Below are positions 5,989 to 15,014 of a stretch of DNA of 20,664 bases, piece by piece (position 1 is the stretch's first letter; each line of letters begins with the position of its first letter). Below the pieces are notes generated by a model. The model searched no databases, had not been told where the DNA came from, and saw nothing but the letters and a program-made list of their open reading frames with translations. This stretch comes from Persebacter sp051008975 (GTDB taxonomy: Bacteria; Pseudomonadota; Gammaproteobacteria; Tethybacterales; Persebacteraceae): NCBI GenBank assembly GCA_051008975.1, contig JBPCXA010000139.1:1-20664 (forward strand), written 5' to 3'. A program made the position numbers and the translations under genes.

Positions 5989-8934
5989 ATGAACGCCCCT
6001 CCTCCCCCGCCTCCGGAGTCGGCGGAATCCGCGTCCCCGAAACAAGGCGCGGATCTGAGCCATTTCAAAAAGGCCGAAGCCGCCACGGAAGAGGTGCCGT
6101 ACAAAAAGGGCGTGAACGTGATGGGCGCGCTGTCGTCCGCCGCGGAAAATGTCAAAGCCGCCGCCGCCAAACAGGCGGCGGCCGCCAAAACCGTCAAAGC
6201 CCCGTCCGGGAAAGCGAAAAAACGATTCTTTCTCGTCGTCGGCGGGCTGTTCGTGCTGCTGCTGGTCGCCGCCGGCGTCGCCATTGTCCCCGGGCAAATC
6301 GCCCGCAGCAAGGCGTTCGCCGCCTACGAGGCGGAACAATACGAGGACGCGTTGCGGGAGTTTCGCACTTATCTGCGGGGCCGCCCCGGCGACTCCGAGG
6401 CGGTGCTGTATGCCGCCCGCGCCGCGATCCGCGTCGACGACTACGAATATGCGGCGGACGCGCTGGGGCGGGTCGCCGCCGACCCCGCTGCCGCCGCCGA
6501 TCCCGATTTTTTGTTTACCCGCGCGCTGGCTTTGGCGCCCGCGCCGGAGGCGGCGCAAATTCTCAATTCGCTGGTGTCGCTGGCGCCCGATCATACCGGC
6601 GGGCGGCTGTTGCGCGGCGTATTGCTCGCGCGCGAAAACGAAATTGAGCGGGCGCGCGCGGATTTTCTTCACGCCGATTCGGTCATCCGCGGCGACAAAG
6701 ACCACGACACCGCGGGAATTTGGGCGGCGCACCGCCGCATTTCGGGGATTGCGTCGGAGGTGCTGCCGGTGTTTGACCCGCCGTCGGCGGCGGACGAGAC
6801 CGCGCCGGCGATGCGCGATCTTTCCGCCCGTCTGGATGCGGCGTCGTTTCCCGTCTTGTATATCAACCGCTATATTCCGGCGCTGCCGGCGAACGACGGG
6901 GCGGCGAAAATCGGCGCCGACAATATCGTGGGGATTTATTACACGCTGCTGCTGCTGGCGGACAGTCAATTTAACGAGGCGCTGGTGGAGTTTTCCAAGT
7001 TGTCGCCGGCGGTGATGCACGAATCGCCCGCCGGCGGACTGCGCGGCATTTACGACGCGCTGACCGGCGAATATGCGGCGGCGGCGGAAGTATTCGCCGG
7101 GCTGCCCGAATCGTTGTCCGGTCCGGAGCAGTTATTTAATCAGGCGAACGCGGTTTTCGGCGCGAATCCGACGGCGGAGGGCGCGCGGACTGCCGCCGAA
7201 CTTTTGTCGCGGGCGATTGAAATGAATCCGAAAATGGCGGCGGCGCGGCACAATCGCGCCGTTTTACGGCTGCTGGCGGGCGACGACGTCGGGGCGGCGG
7301 AAGATTTGACCGACGCCGGAGACGGTCCGCGGACGACGCTGTTGCGCGCGATCGCCGCGCTGGCGGCGGATCCGCGCGGCGGCGATATTAAGGAACTTTT
7401 GTCCGCCGTGGACGCGAGAACGCCGGGGCTGGCGTATATCCGCGCCGCCTATTTTACCGCCAACGGCGAATACGAACGGGGATTGTCGCTGCTGCGGGAA
7501 ACGGCGGACGGGACGCAACAATGGGATACGGCGAATCGCCTGTATGCCCGGCGGCTGGCGGACGCCGGATTTTTGATGCGCGCGCAGAACGTATTGCGGA
7601 CTCGCGCGCCGCAGGATTCGCCCGAAGTGCTGTACGAAATCGCGCTGTTAGAATTGAATACCGGCAATGCGGACGGCGGCGCGGCGATTCTCGCCGAAAT
7701 GGAGACGGCGCACGGCGGAAGTTTTTACACGCCGGCGTTGCGCGCGATGATTTTGCAGCGGGAAGGCGAAAGCGAAGCGGAGGGGGCGAGAGCCGCCATT
7801 GACGAGGCGTTGCGGGGGGCGGAAACGCCCGCGCAAAAGCGGCGCATCGTTCTACCGCTGGCGGATTTTTTGCTCGCCGAGGCGCCGGAGATATTGCGGG
7901 AGGTGTTGCGCGAAGCCCCGGTTACGGCTTTGGAATCGGAATCGGCGGTGTTGCTGGCGCGGATTTTGGCGGGCGAGGGCGCGGCGGAAGCGGAGAACGC
8001 GGCGGCGTTGGCGCGCGCCGCCGCCGCCCGTTATCCGTTTTTTGCGGTGCAGCGGCACGCCGGAATTGCGCTCGCCGAGGCCGGAAAATCCGCGGAGGCG
8101 ATAGAAATGCTGCGGGCGGCGGCGGAGTGGCATCCGGTGAATACTCCGCTGCTGACGCGCATCCGCCAATTGCAATTGGACGCCGGACGGGCGGCGGACG
8201 CCGAAATTCTCGGGCGCAGTATTGACAATATTAAGCGCCAAATCGCCGGCGGCGAGGACTTGAAAAAACACAGCGAGGTGCTGTCCATAGACGCGCCCAA
8301 AGACCGTCAAATCATCCAGCACATTACCCGCGTACGCGCCCAAAAAGAGGAACCCGGCGAGGCGTTCGCCCGGTTTGAAGAGTTGCTGGACGCCGCGAAA
8401 AGCGACGCCAAAAAGGCGGTGCTGACATATCAGCGCGGCACGTTTTTTCTCGCCCTCGGAGATCACGAAAAATGCGAGGAAGACATGCGCGCGGCGATCG
8501 CGTCCGGGGCCATGCCGCCGGAACACGCGCGACGGGCGGGATTGTATCTCGGCAAGGCGCTGCTTCTGGGGAGAAAATTCGCGGAGGCGACGGAAGTATA
8601 TCTCGGTCTGGCGGACGAAAATCCGCGGATACCGCTGTATCGGCGGCTGGCGGGCGGCGCGATGTCCAACGGCGGCGACCACGCCCGGGCGACCGAATAT
8701 TTGACGGAGACGACTTCGCTGTTTCCCGCCGACATTGAAAGTTATTTCGCGCTCGCCGCCGCGTGGCGGCAGAATCAAGATACGCAAAGCGCCGTCGCCG
8801 TTTTGCGCAAGGCGGCGCGCGTCGCGCCGTTGTATGTGCCGGTGTATGTCGCGCTTTCGCGCGCCCAGCAAATTACGGACATCGCCGTAGCGAAGGAAAA
8901 CAGCGTCATCGCGCGGGATTTAAGTTCCCGATGA
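5989..8934 (+). CDS. Large membrane-anchored TPR-repeat protein, 981 aa
   Basis: The specific function is unknown. The N-terminus (1-78) is proline-rich, then Ala/Lys-rich, and probably cytoplasmic. KKR at 77-79 precedes one membrane helix at about 80-100. The remaining 880 or so residues are helical repeats of the TPR type: for example the A-x-x-A-Y-x-A-x-Q-Y-x-D-A-L-x-x-F pattern just after the membrane, YIRAAYFTANGEYERGLSLL, and AGLYLGKALLLGRKFAEATE. The positive-inside rule puts the repeats in the periplasm. No enzyme motif, signal peptidase site or lipobox is seen. It is transcribed from a promoter just after rnpB and is followed 13 nt later by a second protein of the same design. A scaffold or assembly role is inferred from architecture only. 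Confidence 0.85.
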   Translation: MNAPPPPPPESAESASPKQGADLSHFKKAEAATEEVPYKKGVNVMGALSSAAENVKAAAAKQAAAAKTVKAPSGKAKKRFFLVVGGLFVLLLVAAGVAIVPGQIARSKAFAAYEAEQYEDALREFRTYLRGRPGDSEAVLYAARAAIRVDDYEYAADALGRVAADPAAAADPDFLFTRALALAPAPEAAQILNSLVSLAPDHTGGRLLRGVLLARENEIERARADFLHADSVIRGDKDHDTAGIWAAHRRISGIASEVLPVFDPPSAADETAPAMRDLSARLDAASFPVLYINRYIPALPANDGAAKIGADNIVGIYYTLLLLADSQFNEALVEFSKLSPAVMHESPAGGLRGIYDALTGEYAAAAEVFAGLPESLSGPEQLFNQANAVFGANPTAEGARTAAELLSRAIEMNPKMAAARHNRAVLRLLAGDDVGAAEDLTDAGDGPRTTLLRAIAALAADPRGGDIKELLSAVDARTPGLAYIRAAYFTANGEYERGLSLLRETADGTQQWDTANRLYARRLADAGFLMRAQNVLRTRAPQDSPEVLYEIALLELNTGNADGGAAILAEMETAHGGSFYTPALRAMILQREGESEAEGARAAIDEALRGAETPAQKRRIVLPLADFLLAEAPEILREVLREAPVTALESESAVLLARILAGEGAAEAENAAALARAAAARYPFFAVQRHAGIALAEAGKSAEAIEMLRAAAEWHPVNTPLLTRIRQLQLDAGRAADAEILGRSIDNIKRQIAGGEDLKKHSEVLSIDAPKDRQIIQHITRVRAQKEEPGEAFARFEELLDAAKSDAKKAVLTYQRGTFFLALGDHEKCEEDMRAAIASGAMPPEHARRAGLYLGKALLLGRKFAEATEVYLGLADENPRIPLYRRLAGGAMSNGGDHARATEYLTETTSLFPADIESYFALAAAWRQNQDTQSAVAVLRKAARVAPLYVPVYVALSRAQQITDIAVAKENSVIARDLSSR

Positions 8935-8947
8935 AAAGGAGAGAACA

Positions 8948-11900
8948 ATGAAACTGCGAAAAGACAACGAAGCGGATTCTCCGGCGACGGACGCCCCGGC
9001 GGTTCCGACGACTCCCGATTCTCCGGCTGCCGCCGCTCCGGCGGCTCCGGCGACTCCCGATTCTTCGGCGACCGCCGCCCCGGCGACTCCGGCGGCGAAG
9101 AACGACGAGCCGCATGCGCCGCGAAATATGGACGCCATCGGCGATCCCGCCGCGGCCGACTCCGCCGCCGCCAACGCGGATTCGGATTCTCCGGAGGGGG
9201 AGGAAGAAGAGGAACTGACCGCGAAACCAATGCCCGTGTTTGTACAGGTATTATTACGGATAGTGTCGCACCGCGCGACCTGGATTACCGCCGGCGTCGC
9301 GGCGCTGGGCGTCGTCGGTTATTACGCCGCCGTATTCGTTTACAGCGTCTTCTTGCTGTCCGCCGGCAGCGCGGCGATGGATGACGGGAATTATCCGGAG
9401 GTGGTGCGGCGCGTCACCACATACGAGGATTTTTCCGGGCGCAACGACGAATCGCTGCTGTTGCTGTCGCGCGCGGCGATGTATTTGGGCGACTATAACG
9501 GTCTCGACACGCTGCTGGCGGACTACGACGACGACGAAGTGGAGCTGCGATATCTGCGGATTATCGGGCGACACTACGAGGATCGGAAGAGGGCGGCGGC
9601 GGAACTCGCCGTTCTCGACAACTGGGCCGGCAAGGATTCCCCCCTCTATATCGCCGCCGCGCAGGGCGTCTTTCAGCTGCTGGACAAGGAATGGTACGCC
9701 GCCCTGCCGCATTTGGAAAATGTCGCCGCCGCCGCCGAGCCCGATATTTTCGTGAACGTCCATATTCTGGAATTGTTCAATTTGTATCTCGATCAGACCG
9801 ATCTCGTCCTGTCCCGGGAACTGCCGGCGCCGTTTGAGTTTCCGCGGGACGCGGACGACCGCGGACTCGGATTCATCAGCAGCACGGAGGCGTTTAACAA
9901 CAGATACTACGTGCCGCTGAGCCGCTCGTTTATTTCCAAGGAAATGCGGGCGGACGAGGTGGCGGACGCGTATCGCGGACTGGCATTGCTGTCGCGGACG
10001 CAGGCGGATCCGGAAAACGCGATGCAAATCGCCGCGGATTTTACCGCCGAAGACTCGCGGCTTTCGTACTATATCATCGGCTACTATCTGATGGCCGCCG
10101 GCGAATACGAACGCGCCGCCGCGGCCTACCGGGCCATTCCCGAAGAAGAAAAAAGCGTTCTGTCGGCGCAATACGAGATACAGGCGCGGTGGCTCGCGCA
10201 GGGCGGCGGCGCGCCCGACCAGGCGACGAAACTGCTGCTGGAATCGGCGATGAGAAAGGGCATCCCGCTGGATCCCGCCAATTTGTCGGCGTTGAGCAAC
10301 TTCGCCTATTTGCAATACAACTACGGCGACCTGGATACCGCGAAAAAATTGATCAACGACGCGGTCTCCGTGGAGTCGTTGAACAAATTCGTCGTGCTGA
10401 ACCGCCTCATGATTGAATTCGCGGAAGGTACGGTGGACCACCAAAACGCGCGGGCGGAAATTGAGGGGCTGCTGCCGCAATTTCCGCAGTCGCGGATGCT
10501 GCTGCATCTCGCGGTGCGCGTGGAGACCGATCTCAAAAACATGGCGCAGGCGATCAACCATCTCTATCGCCTCCGCGAATTGCACTCCGAAGATCCCGCC
10601 CTCGCGCTGGAAATCGCCGACCGCTACCGCTATATCGGACGGACGTTTTTGGCGATACAGGATATGAAGGACGCCGCCCGGCAATTCCCGGACAACGCCG
10701 AAATCGCCGGCGCGCTGGCGTTGTATCAGGCGATGCACGGCGATCCCGGCGCCGCCAAAAGCATCGCCGGACTGCCGTCCAAATCCTTCGCCGCGCAGTA
10801 CGCGCGGGCGATGACGCACGTCCAAAACAACGAATACGAAAAAGCCGCGACCGCCGCCGAAGCCGCGATGGCCGCCGCCTCCCCGTCGGAGCGCGCCGGC
10901 GTCGCCGTGGATCTGGCGCGCATCTATCTGTCCGCCGAAGCGACGGAAAGGGCGGTTTTGGCGCTCCTCGCCGCCCGGAACGCCGCGCCGGATTCTTCGC
11001 GGTTCGGGCTGTCCCGCTCGCTGGATGCGCTGGATTACCGCATCCGGGCGGCGCACGGCGAAAAAGCCGCCGCCGAAGCGGAGGCGGAACTGAAGCGGGC
11101 GGCCGGAAACCATGATGTGTTCGCGCAAATTGATCTGGCGCTCGCGCTGATCGCCATGGACACCCCCGAGCAGGGCGTCCGCGCGCTGGAAACAATCCGC
11201 CGCGAACAACACGGCAACATCAGAACGCCGGCCGTTTTCGCGGCGCTGATCACCGGCTACGAGGCGATGGGGCTGGACGACCAGGCGCGCGAAACGCGGG
11301 ACAAACTCGCGGTCATTCTCGCCGGGGAGGAGCTGGACGAATCCGGCGGAGACGGCGAGACCGACGCGCCCTCCTCCGGAAAGGTGTTCGCCAGCCGCGC
11401 CGACGCCTTGAAGGCGATCAATGCGGCGATCAAAAGACGCGACTACGCCGGGGCGATCGGCCTCTTCACCGACCTGATTGAGGACAAGGATTCCAAGGTG
11501 AAAAAACCGGCGCTCAACTTCCAAAACCGCGGCGTACTGTACGTCAAACTCGAACAATTTGAAGAAGCCGCGGAAGATTTCGCCACGGCGCTGACCATGC
11601 GCGATCAACTCTCGCCGCGCGAATTGGACGCGGTGCATTACAACTACGTCCACGCCCTCGGGAAAGCCGGCGACTTCGACGCGATGGTGGAAGAAGTGGA
11701 GGAACGTCTGGCGGTCGCCGACGACGCGGGCGAAGAGTTCGTGCATCGGTATGCCTATCTTCGTCTGCTCGCCGCCCGGCTGGTCAACCAGGGCAACCAT
11801 CAGAAGGCGGCGGAAGTCTACAACCAGATCATCGCCCTTCGCCCGCGCGACATCAACGCCTATCTCCAACTGAGCGAAAGCGAGCGGGTGCTGGAAAATT

Positions 11901-12055
11901 TCGATGCGGCCGTCTCCGCCCTTTCCAAGGGTCTGGAAATTGATTCGAGCAATCTGCAGATCCACGAGCGTCTGCTCAGAATCTACCGCCAACTCGGCGA
12001 CGCGGAAAACACTCAGCGGGAGCTCAAAATCATCAACGATCTGCGCAGTCAGTAA
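8948..12055 (+). CDS. Large membrane-anchored TPR-repeat protein, 1035 aa
   Basis: This is the second TPR protein of the pair; its function is unknown. Residues 1-82 form a low-complexity Ala/Pro/Asp/Ser region with a 14-residue tandem repeat (17-30, 31-44, partial from 45), followed by an acidic patch (83-89). One membrane helix spans about 112-137. The rest is helical repeat; the last quarter has the clearest TPRs (NFQNRGVLYVKLEQFEEAAE, AAEVYNQIIALRPRDINAYL, SALSKGLEIDSSNLQIHERL). A linker rich in Asp, Glu, Gly and Ser interrupts the helices near 800. The ATG follows AAAGGAGAG. Its leader shares 12 nt, CGATGAAAAGGA, with that of the first TPR gene, suggesting descent by tandem duplication. 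Subcellular location is probably inner membrane with periplasmic repeats, but the acidic N-terminus makes this less certain than for its partner. Confidence 0.85.
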   Translation: MKLRKDNEADSPATDAPAVPTTPDSPAAAAPAAPATPDSSATAAPATPAAKNDEPHAPRNMDAIGDPAAADSAAANADSDSPEGEEEEELTAKPMPVFVQVLLRIVSHRATWITAGVAALGVVGYYAAVFVYSVFLLSAGSAAMDDGNYPEVVRRVTTYEDFSGRNDESLLLLSRAAMYLGDYNGLDTLLADYDDDEVELRYLRIIGRHYEDRKRAAAELAVLDNWAGKDSPLYIAAAQGVFQLLDKEWYAALPHLENVAAAAEPDIFVNVHILELFNLYLDQTDLVLSRELPAPFEFPRDADDRGLGFISSTEAFNNRYYVPLSRSFISKEMRADEVADAYRGLALLSRTQADPENAMQIAADFTAEDSRLSYYIIGYYLMAAGEYERAAAAYRAIPEEEKSVLSAQYEIQARWLAQGGGAPDQATKLLLESAMRKGIPLDPANLSALSNFAYLQYNYGDLDTAKKLINDAVSVESLNKFVVLNRLMIEFAEGTVDHQNARAEIEGLLPQFPQSRMLLHLAVRVETDLKNMAQAINHLYRLRELHSEDPALALEIADRYRYIGRTFLAIQDMKDAARQFPDNAEIAGALALYQAMHGDPGAAKSIAGLPSKSFAAQYARAMTHVQNNEYEKAATAAEAAMAAASPSERAGVAVDLARIYLSAEATERAVLALLAARNAAPDSSRFGLSRSLDALDYRIRAAHGEKAAAEAEAELKRAAGNHDVFAQIDLALALIAMDTPEQGVRALETIRREQHGNIRTPAVFAALITGYEAMGLDDQARETRDKLAVILAGEELDESGGDGETDAPSSGKVFASRADALKAINAAIKRRDYAGAIGLFTDLIEDKDSKVKKPALNFQNRGVLYVKLEQFEEAAEDFATALTMRDQLSPRELDAVHYNYVHALGKAGDFDAMVEEVEERLAVADDAGEEFVHRYAYLRLLAARLVNQGNHQKAAEVYNQIIALRPRDINAYLQLSESERVLENFDAAVSALSKGLEIDSSNLQIHERLLRIYRQLGDAENTQRELKIINDLRSQ
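8996..9079 (+). repeat. 42-nt tandem repeat inside the TPR gene
   Basis: Two in-frame units, 8996-9037 and 9038-9079, encode PAVPTTPDSPAAAA and PAAPATPDSSATAA; a partial third unit follows (PATPAAK). The copies have diverged at the DNA level, so recent expansion is unlikely. It forms a flexible linker before the membrane helix. Confidence 0.7.
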
Positions 12056-12085
12056 TCGTCCCGCGGCGGCGTACGAAATTCGTCC

Positions 12086-12106
12086 GCCGGCGTTGATGCC
12101 GGTTTT
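12086..12106 (+). terminator. Probable intrinsic terminator after the TPR operon
   Basis: CCGGC (12087-12091) and GCCGG (12098-12102) pair around a 6-nt loop GTTGAT and are followed by TTTT. It lies 31 nt after the stop of the second TPR gene, between two convergent transcription units. Confidence 0.5.
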
Positions 12107-12164
12107 GGCGCGGCGTTTAATTTAAAATAGTTTTGGAACGGCGAAACCGGACGGCGGCGGTCGG

Positions 12165-13238
12165 TCAATAATTCGCCGCACGCGCCGCCCACCGGCAAAA
12201 CGGCGGACGAGACGCGACGGCGAACAGCGGCGACGCCAGCCCGCCGAAGCGATTCAAAAACGCGGTAATCCCGTGCAACGTCGCGCCACGCCGCCCGCCC
12301 AAGGCGTAATCGGCGAGCGCATTGTCCGCGTCGCCGCCGCGCCGCCGCAAACAGCGCAAAAGCAGCGCGCAGTCGGCGAGTCCGGCGTTCAATCCCTGCC
12401 CCGCCAGCGGATGAATTGTCCGCGCCGAATCGCCGACAAACGCGGTCCGCCGCGCCGCGCGCGCCGCCCGCCGGGACGCCGCCAAAACAAAACCGCGCGG
12501 CGCGGAATCGTCCGCCGCGGCGATCGCGAATCCGGCGCGGTCCGACGCCGCCGCCGCCAAAGCATCCGCGCCGCCCGCCGCCAATTCGCGCGCGCGTTCT
12601 TCGGGCAGCGACCACACCAGCGCGAAAATTCCGCCGCCCGCCGGCAGCAACGCCAGCACGTCGCGGTTCGCGAACCATTGCGCCGCGACATCGTCCGCCA
12701 GACCGGCGACCGACACCCGCGCGGTCAGCGCGCGCTGTCCGAAAAACGAAACCGCCGCGCCGACATTGCGCATCCGCGCCGCCGCGGAACGCGCGCCGTC
12801 CGCGACCGCCAAAAGCGGCGCCGACAACTCCCGCCCGTCCGGCAGACGCGCGCGAACTCCCGCCCCCGCCGCCGCCGCGTCCGCGCAAAGCGAAACCGGC
12901 GCGGCGTCGTACATTTCCGCGCCTTTTCGCCGCAGCGCGCGGCGCAGCCATTCCGATAGTTTTTCCTCGCCGACAATCCGGCACAGCGGCGAATCGCCGT
13001 CCGCGGTCAAATACCGCCGCCGCCCGAAGCCCGCGCACAGTAAAAATTGCCGCACCGGCGTGTTTTCGGGGAGCGGCATGCCCGCCGCGTTCGTCAAAAA
13101 ATCCGCCGACGCCGCATTCAGGGCGTAATATCTGCCGCCGGACGGCGGCGGCGGCGCGGACAAAAGAATCGCATTTTCCGCCGCCAACGCCAGCGACGCG
13201 CCTACCGGACCGCCGCCGACAATCAGCATCGCGCTCAT
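12165..13238 (-). CDS. UbiH/UbiF/VisC-family FAD-dependent monooxygenase
   Basis: This flavoprotein hydroxylase belongs to the family that carries out ring hydroxylations in ubiquinone synthesis. The 357-aa product has all three family fingerprints: a dinucleotide-binding G8-G9-G10-P-V-G13, the DG motif at D147-G148 (VADGARSA), and FVGDSARTIHPLAGQGLNAG at about 267-286, the FAD-ribityl site. The start at 13238 is an ATGA overlap with the upstream oxidase stop; an ATG three codons further in is possible. It is 30-50 residues shorter than E. coli UbiH/UbiF, with a compressed segment after the first strand. The sequence does not decide between UbiH, UbiF and UbiI, so no symbol is given. It is the last gene of the rnfD-rnfG-oxidase-monooxygenase run. 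Confidence 0.85.
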   Translation of the reverse strand: MSAMLIVGGGPVGASLALAAENAILLSAPPPPSGGRYYALNAASADFLTNAAGMPLPENTPVRQFLLCAGFGRRRYLTADGDSPLCRIVGEEKLSEWLRRALRRKGAEMYDAAPVSLCADAAAAGAGVRARLPDGRELSAPLLAVADGARSAAARMRNVGAAVSFFGQRALTARVSVAGLADDVAAQWFANRDVLALLPAGGGIFALVWSLPEERARELAAGGADALAAAASDRAGFAIAAADDSAPRGFVLAASRRAARAARRTAFVGDSARTIHPLAGQGLNAGLADCALLLRCLRRRGGDADNALADYALGGRRGATLHGITAFLNRFGGLASPLFAVASRPPFCRWAARAANY

Positions 13239-14509
13239 CCGCACAAATCCCGCAGCCGATAATACATCATCGCCAAAACGAGAATCGGCGTCCGCAGCAC
13301 TTTGCCGCCGATAAAATTCGCGTGCTTAATCCGCCCGAACACGTCCAGAGTTCCGCTTTCGCCGCAAATCGCGTCCGCCAGCACTTTTCCCGCGAAACCG
13401 CTCAACGCCGCGCCGTGTCCGGAAAATCCCTGCGCGTAATATGTCGCGCGTCCGCGCCGCCCAATGTCGGGAAATCGGTTGATCGTAATCGCCACCGAAC
13501 CGCCCCAGACATAGTCCAGCGGCGCGGCGGAGAGTTGCGGAAAAACCGCGAGCATCCGGCGGCGCATCAGCCGCGCCAAATCGCGCGGCTCGCGGTTGGA
13601 ATAACTCACCCGTCCGCCGAACAGCAGCCGGTCGTCGGCGCTGCAGCGGAAATAATCCAGCACGAAATTCATGTCGCACACGGCGCGGCGCGCGGCGATC
13701 AGATTGTCCGCCCCGCCCCCGGCGAGCGGCGCGGTCGCGGCGATATAGGTGCCGACCGGCATCACCCGCGCCCGCAACGGCGGCGAAATATCCAGATAGG
13801 CGTTGCCCGCCAGCACCGCCGCGCGACAGCGCACCGTCCCGTTTACGGTGTGGATTTCCGCGCCGCCGCCGGTCTCCGACACGGAAATCGCGGCGGTATT
13901 TTCGTACAAAACAGCGCCCGCGTTTTCGGCGGCGCGCAAAAGCCCCAAAAGATATTTCAACGGATGAAAATGGCCGCTGTTGTCGTCCGCCAGCGCGCCG
14001 CAATAGCGCCGGCTGGCGATATTTTCGCGCGTCTCGGCGGCATCCCAGACGCGGACGGGATAGTCGTAGCGGTTAATCAGGCGGGACGCCGTTTCGTCTA
14101 TTTCGCGGCGATGGCGCGGATGCACCGCCGCCAAAATATGCCCCTGCCGCAAATCGCAGTCAATTTTGAATTCCCGTACGCGGGCGCGCAGCAAATCGAT
14201 CGCCGCCAAACTCAAATCGAACAGATATTTTTCGTCCGTGCCGGATTGCGCCGCCGGCCCCGCCAAATCGTCGGTGGAATAGCCGCGGATAAACTGTCCG
14301 CCGTTGCGCCCGGAAGCGCCCCAGCCGGCGCGCGCCGCTTCCAGCACGATTACCGATTTGCCGCGCCGCGCGAGTTCCAGCGCGCACGACAATCCGGCGT
14401 AGCCGCCGCCGATTACGCACGCGTCGGCCGCGGCGTCGCCCGCCAGAGACGGGCGCGGCGGCGGACGCGAAACACCCGCCTCGTAAAAGGAATTAATCAA
14501 CTCCGCCAT
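13235..14509 (-). CDS. FAD-dependent amine/D-amino-acid oxidoreductase (PuuB/OrdL-DadA family)
   Basis: This 424-aa flavoprotein is predicted to oxidise an amine or amino acid. The N-terminal FAD site is CVIGGGYAGLSCALELARRG at 31-50, with the ribose-binding Glu at 57 (VLEA), then GASGRNGGQF (64-73), a hallmark shared with gamma-glutamylputrescine oxidase PuuB. The C-terminal YYAQGFSGHGAALSGFAGK block is the second FAD contact of the DAO fold. The ATG at 14509 puts the FAD motif at the same distance from the N-terminus as in PuuB; the ATG at 14524 is the alternative. It overlaps the rnfG end by 17 nt and the next gene by 4. No other putrescine-catabolic genes are nearby, so the substrate is open. 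Confidence 0.85.
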   Translation of the reverse strand: MAELINSFYEAGVSRPPPRPSLAGDAAADACVIGGGYAGLSCALELARRGKSVIVLEAARAGWGASGRNGGQFIRGYSTDDLAGPAAQSGTDEKYLFDLSLAAIDLLRARVREFKIDCDLRQGHILAAVHPRHRREIDETASRLINRYDYPVRVWDAAETRENIASRRYCGALADDNSGHFHPLKYLLGLLRAAENAGAVLYENTAAISVSETGGGAEIHTVNGTVRCRAAVLAGNAYLDISPPLRARVMPVGTYIAATAPLAGGGADNLIAARRAVCDMNFVLDYFRCSADDRLLFGGRVSYSNREPRDLARLMRRRMLAVFPQLSAAPLDYVWGGSVAITINRFPDIGRRGRATYYAQGFSGHGAALSGFAGKVLADAICGESGTLDVFGRIKHANFIGGKVLRTPILVLAMMYYRLRDLCG

Positions 14510-15014
14510 CAATCTTTTCCGCATTGTATCGTATCCACGCGCCGATTTGCCGCGCCGCCCGCGCCACCGCGTTGGCGGTGATCGTCGCGCCGCCCACGCC
14601 GTCAATCGCGCGCGCGCCGCCGTCCGGGAGGGACAAAAAATCGGCGAGACCCGGCGTCTCCGAATGGCGGACGATGCGCGTCTGCAAAAGACGCCCGCGC
14701 AGATCAAACGCCGCGGCGAAGACAATTTCGCCGCCGTATCCTTCGGCATGCGCGCGCACCGCCACCGCCGCCGTTTGTCCGCCGCGCCGCGCCCGCCACA
14801 GCGCGGCGACCGGCGCGGGAATATCCGAAAACGCGGAAGAATCCGCCGCGACGAGACGATCGTACGCCGCGCCGGAAAGCGTTTCTTTTAGCAGACGCAA
14901 TTCGTGTTGTCGCCGGTTGTCCGCGATTTTGTCGCGCCACAACGCGTCCAGCGACAGCGCGAGCGACAACGCCGCCGCCGCCGCGAACGCCAAAATCAGC
15001 GCGTGTTTTATGAT
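14493..15014 (-). CDS. rnfG: Rnf electron-transport complex subunit G (covalent FMN)
   Basis: RnfG is the periplasm-facing flavoprotein of the Rnf ferredoxin:NAD+ oxidoreductase, called Rsx in E. coli. The product (about 173 aa; E. coli about 206) has one N-terminal membrane anchor (about 4-25), the FMN-domain GYGGEI block (92-97), HSETPGLAD (117-125) and GGATITANAV (141-150). T144 in that last block is the expected phosphoester-linked FMN threonine. There is no ATG, GTG or TTG in a sensible place. A GGAGG at 15027-15023 sits 8 nt before an ATC (15014) and 11 nt before an ATA (15011, overlapping the rnfD TAA). TTG codons at 14993 and 15059 are alternatives. It overlaps rnfD by a few bases and the oxidase by 17. 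Confidence 0.88.
   Translation of the reverse strand: MIKHALILAFAAAAALSLALSLDALWRDKIADNRRQHELRLLKETLSGAAYDRLVAADSSAFSDIPAPVAALWRARRGGQTAAVAVRAHAEGYGGEIVFAAAFDLRGRLLQTRIVRHSETPGLADFLSLPDGGARAIDGVGGATITANAVARAARQIGAWIRYNAEKIDGGVD

Noticed and set aside
5972..5992. Six-codon leader peptide (MKRIQR) overlapping the first TPR start by ATGA
   Set aside because: The same CGATGAAAAGGA string precedes the second TPR gene, where its ATGA includes the stop of the first TPR gene. It is more simply the Shine-Dalgarno context, and no Shine-Dalgarno precedes the mini-frame.
5643..5992. Small protein-coding frames across rnpB
   Set aside because: The region is fully explained by RNase P RNA and its downstream promoter.
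9254..11992. Long open frame of 912 codons on the minus strand
   Set aside because: It lies opposite the second TPR gene. Its composition is Arg/Gln/Val/Gly-rich without recognisable domains, as expected for the antisense of a GC-rich gene.
12416..14581. Open frame of 721 codons on the plus strand
   Set aside because: Antisense to the UbiH-like and PuuB-like genes; Arg/Pro-rich low-complexity translation.
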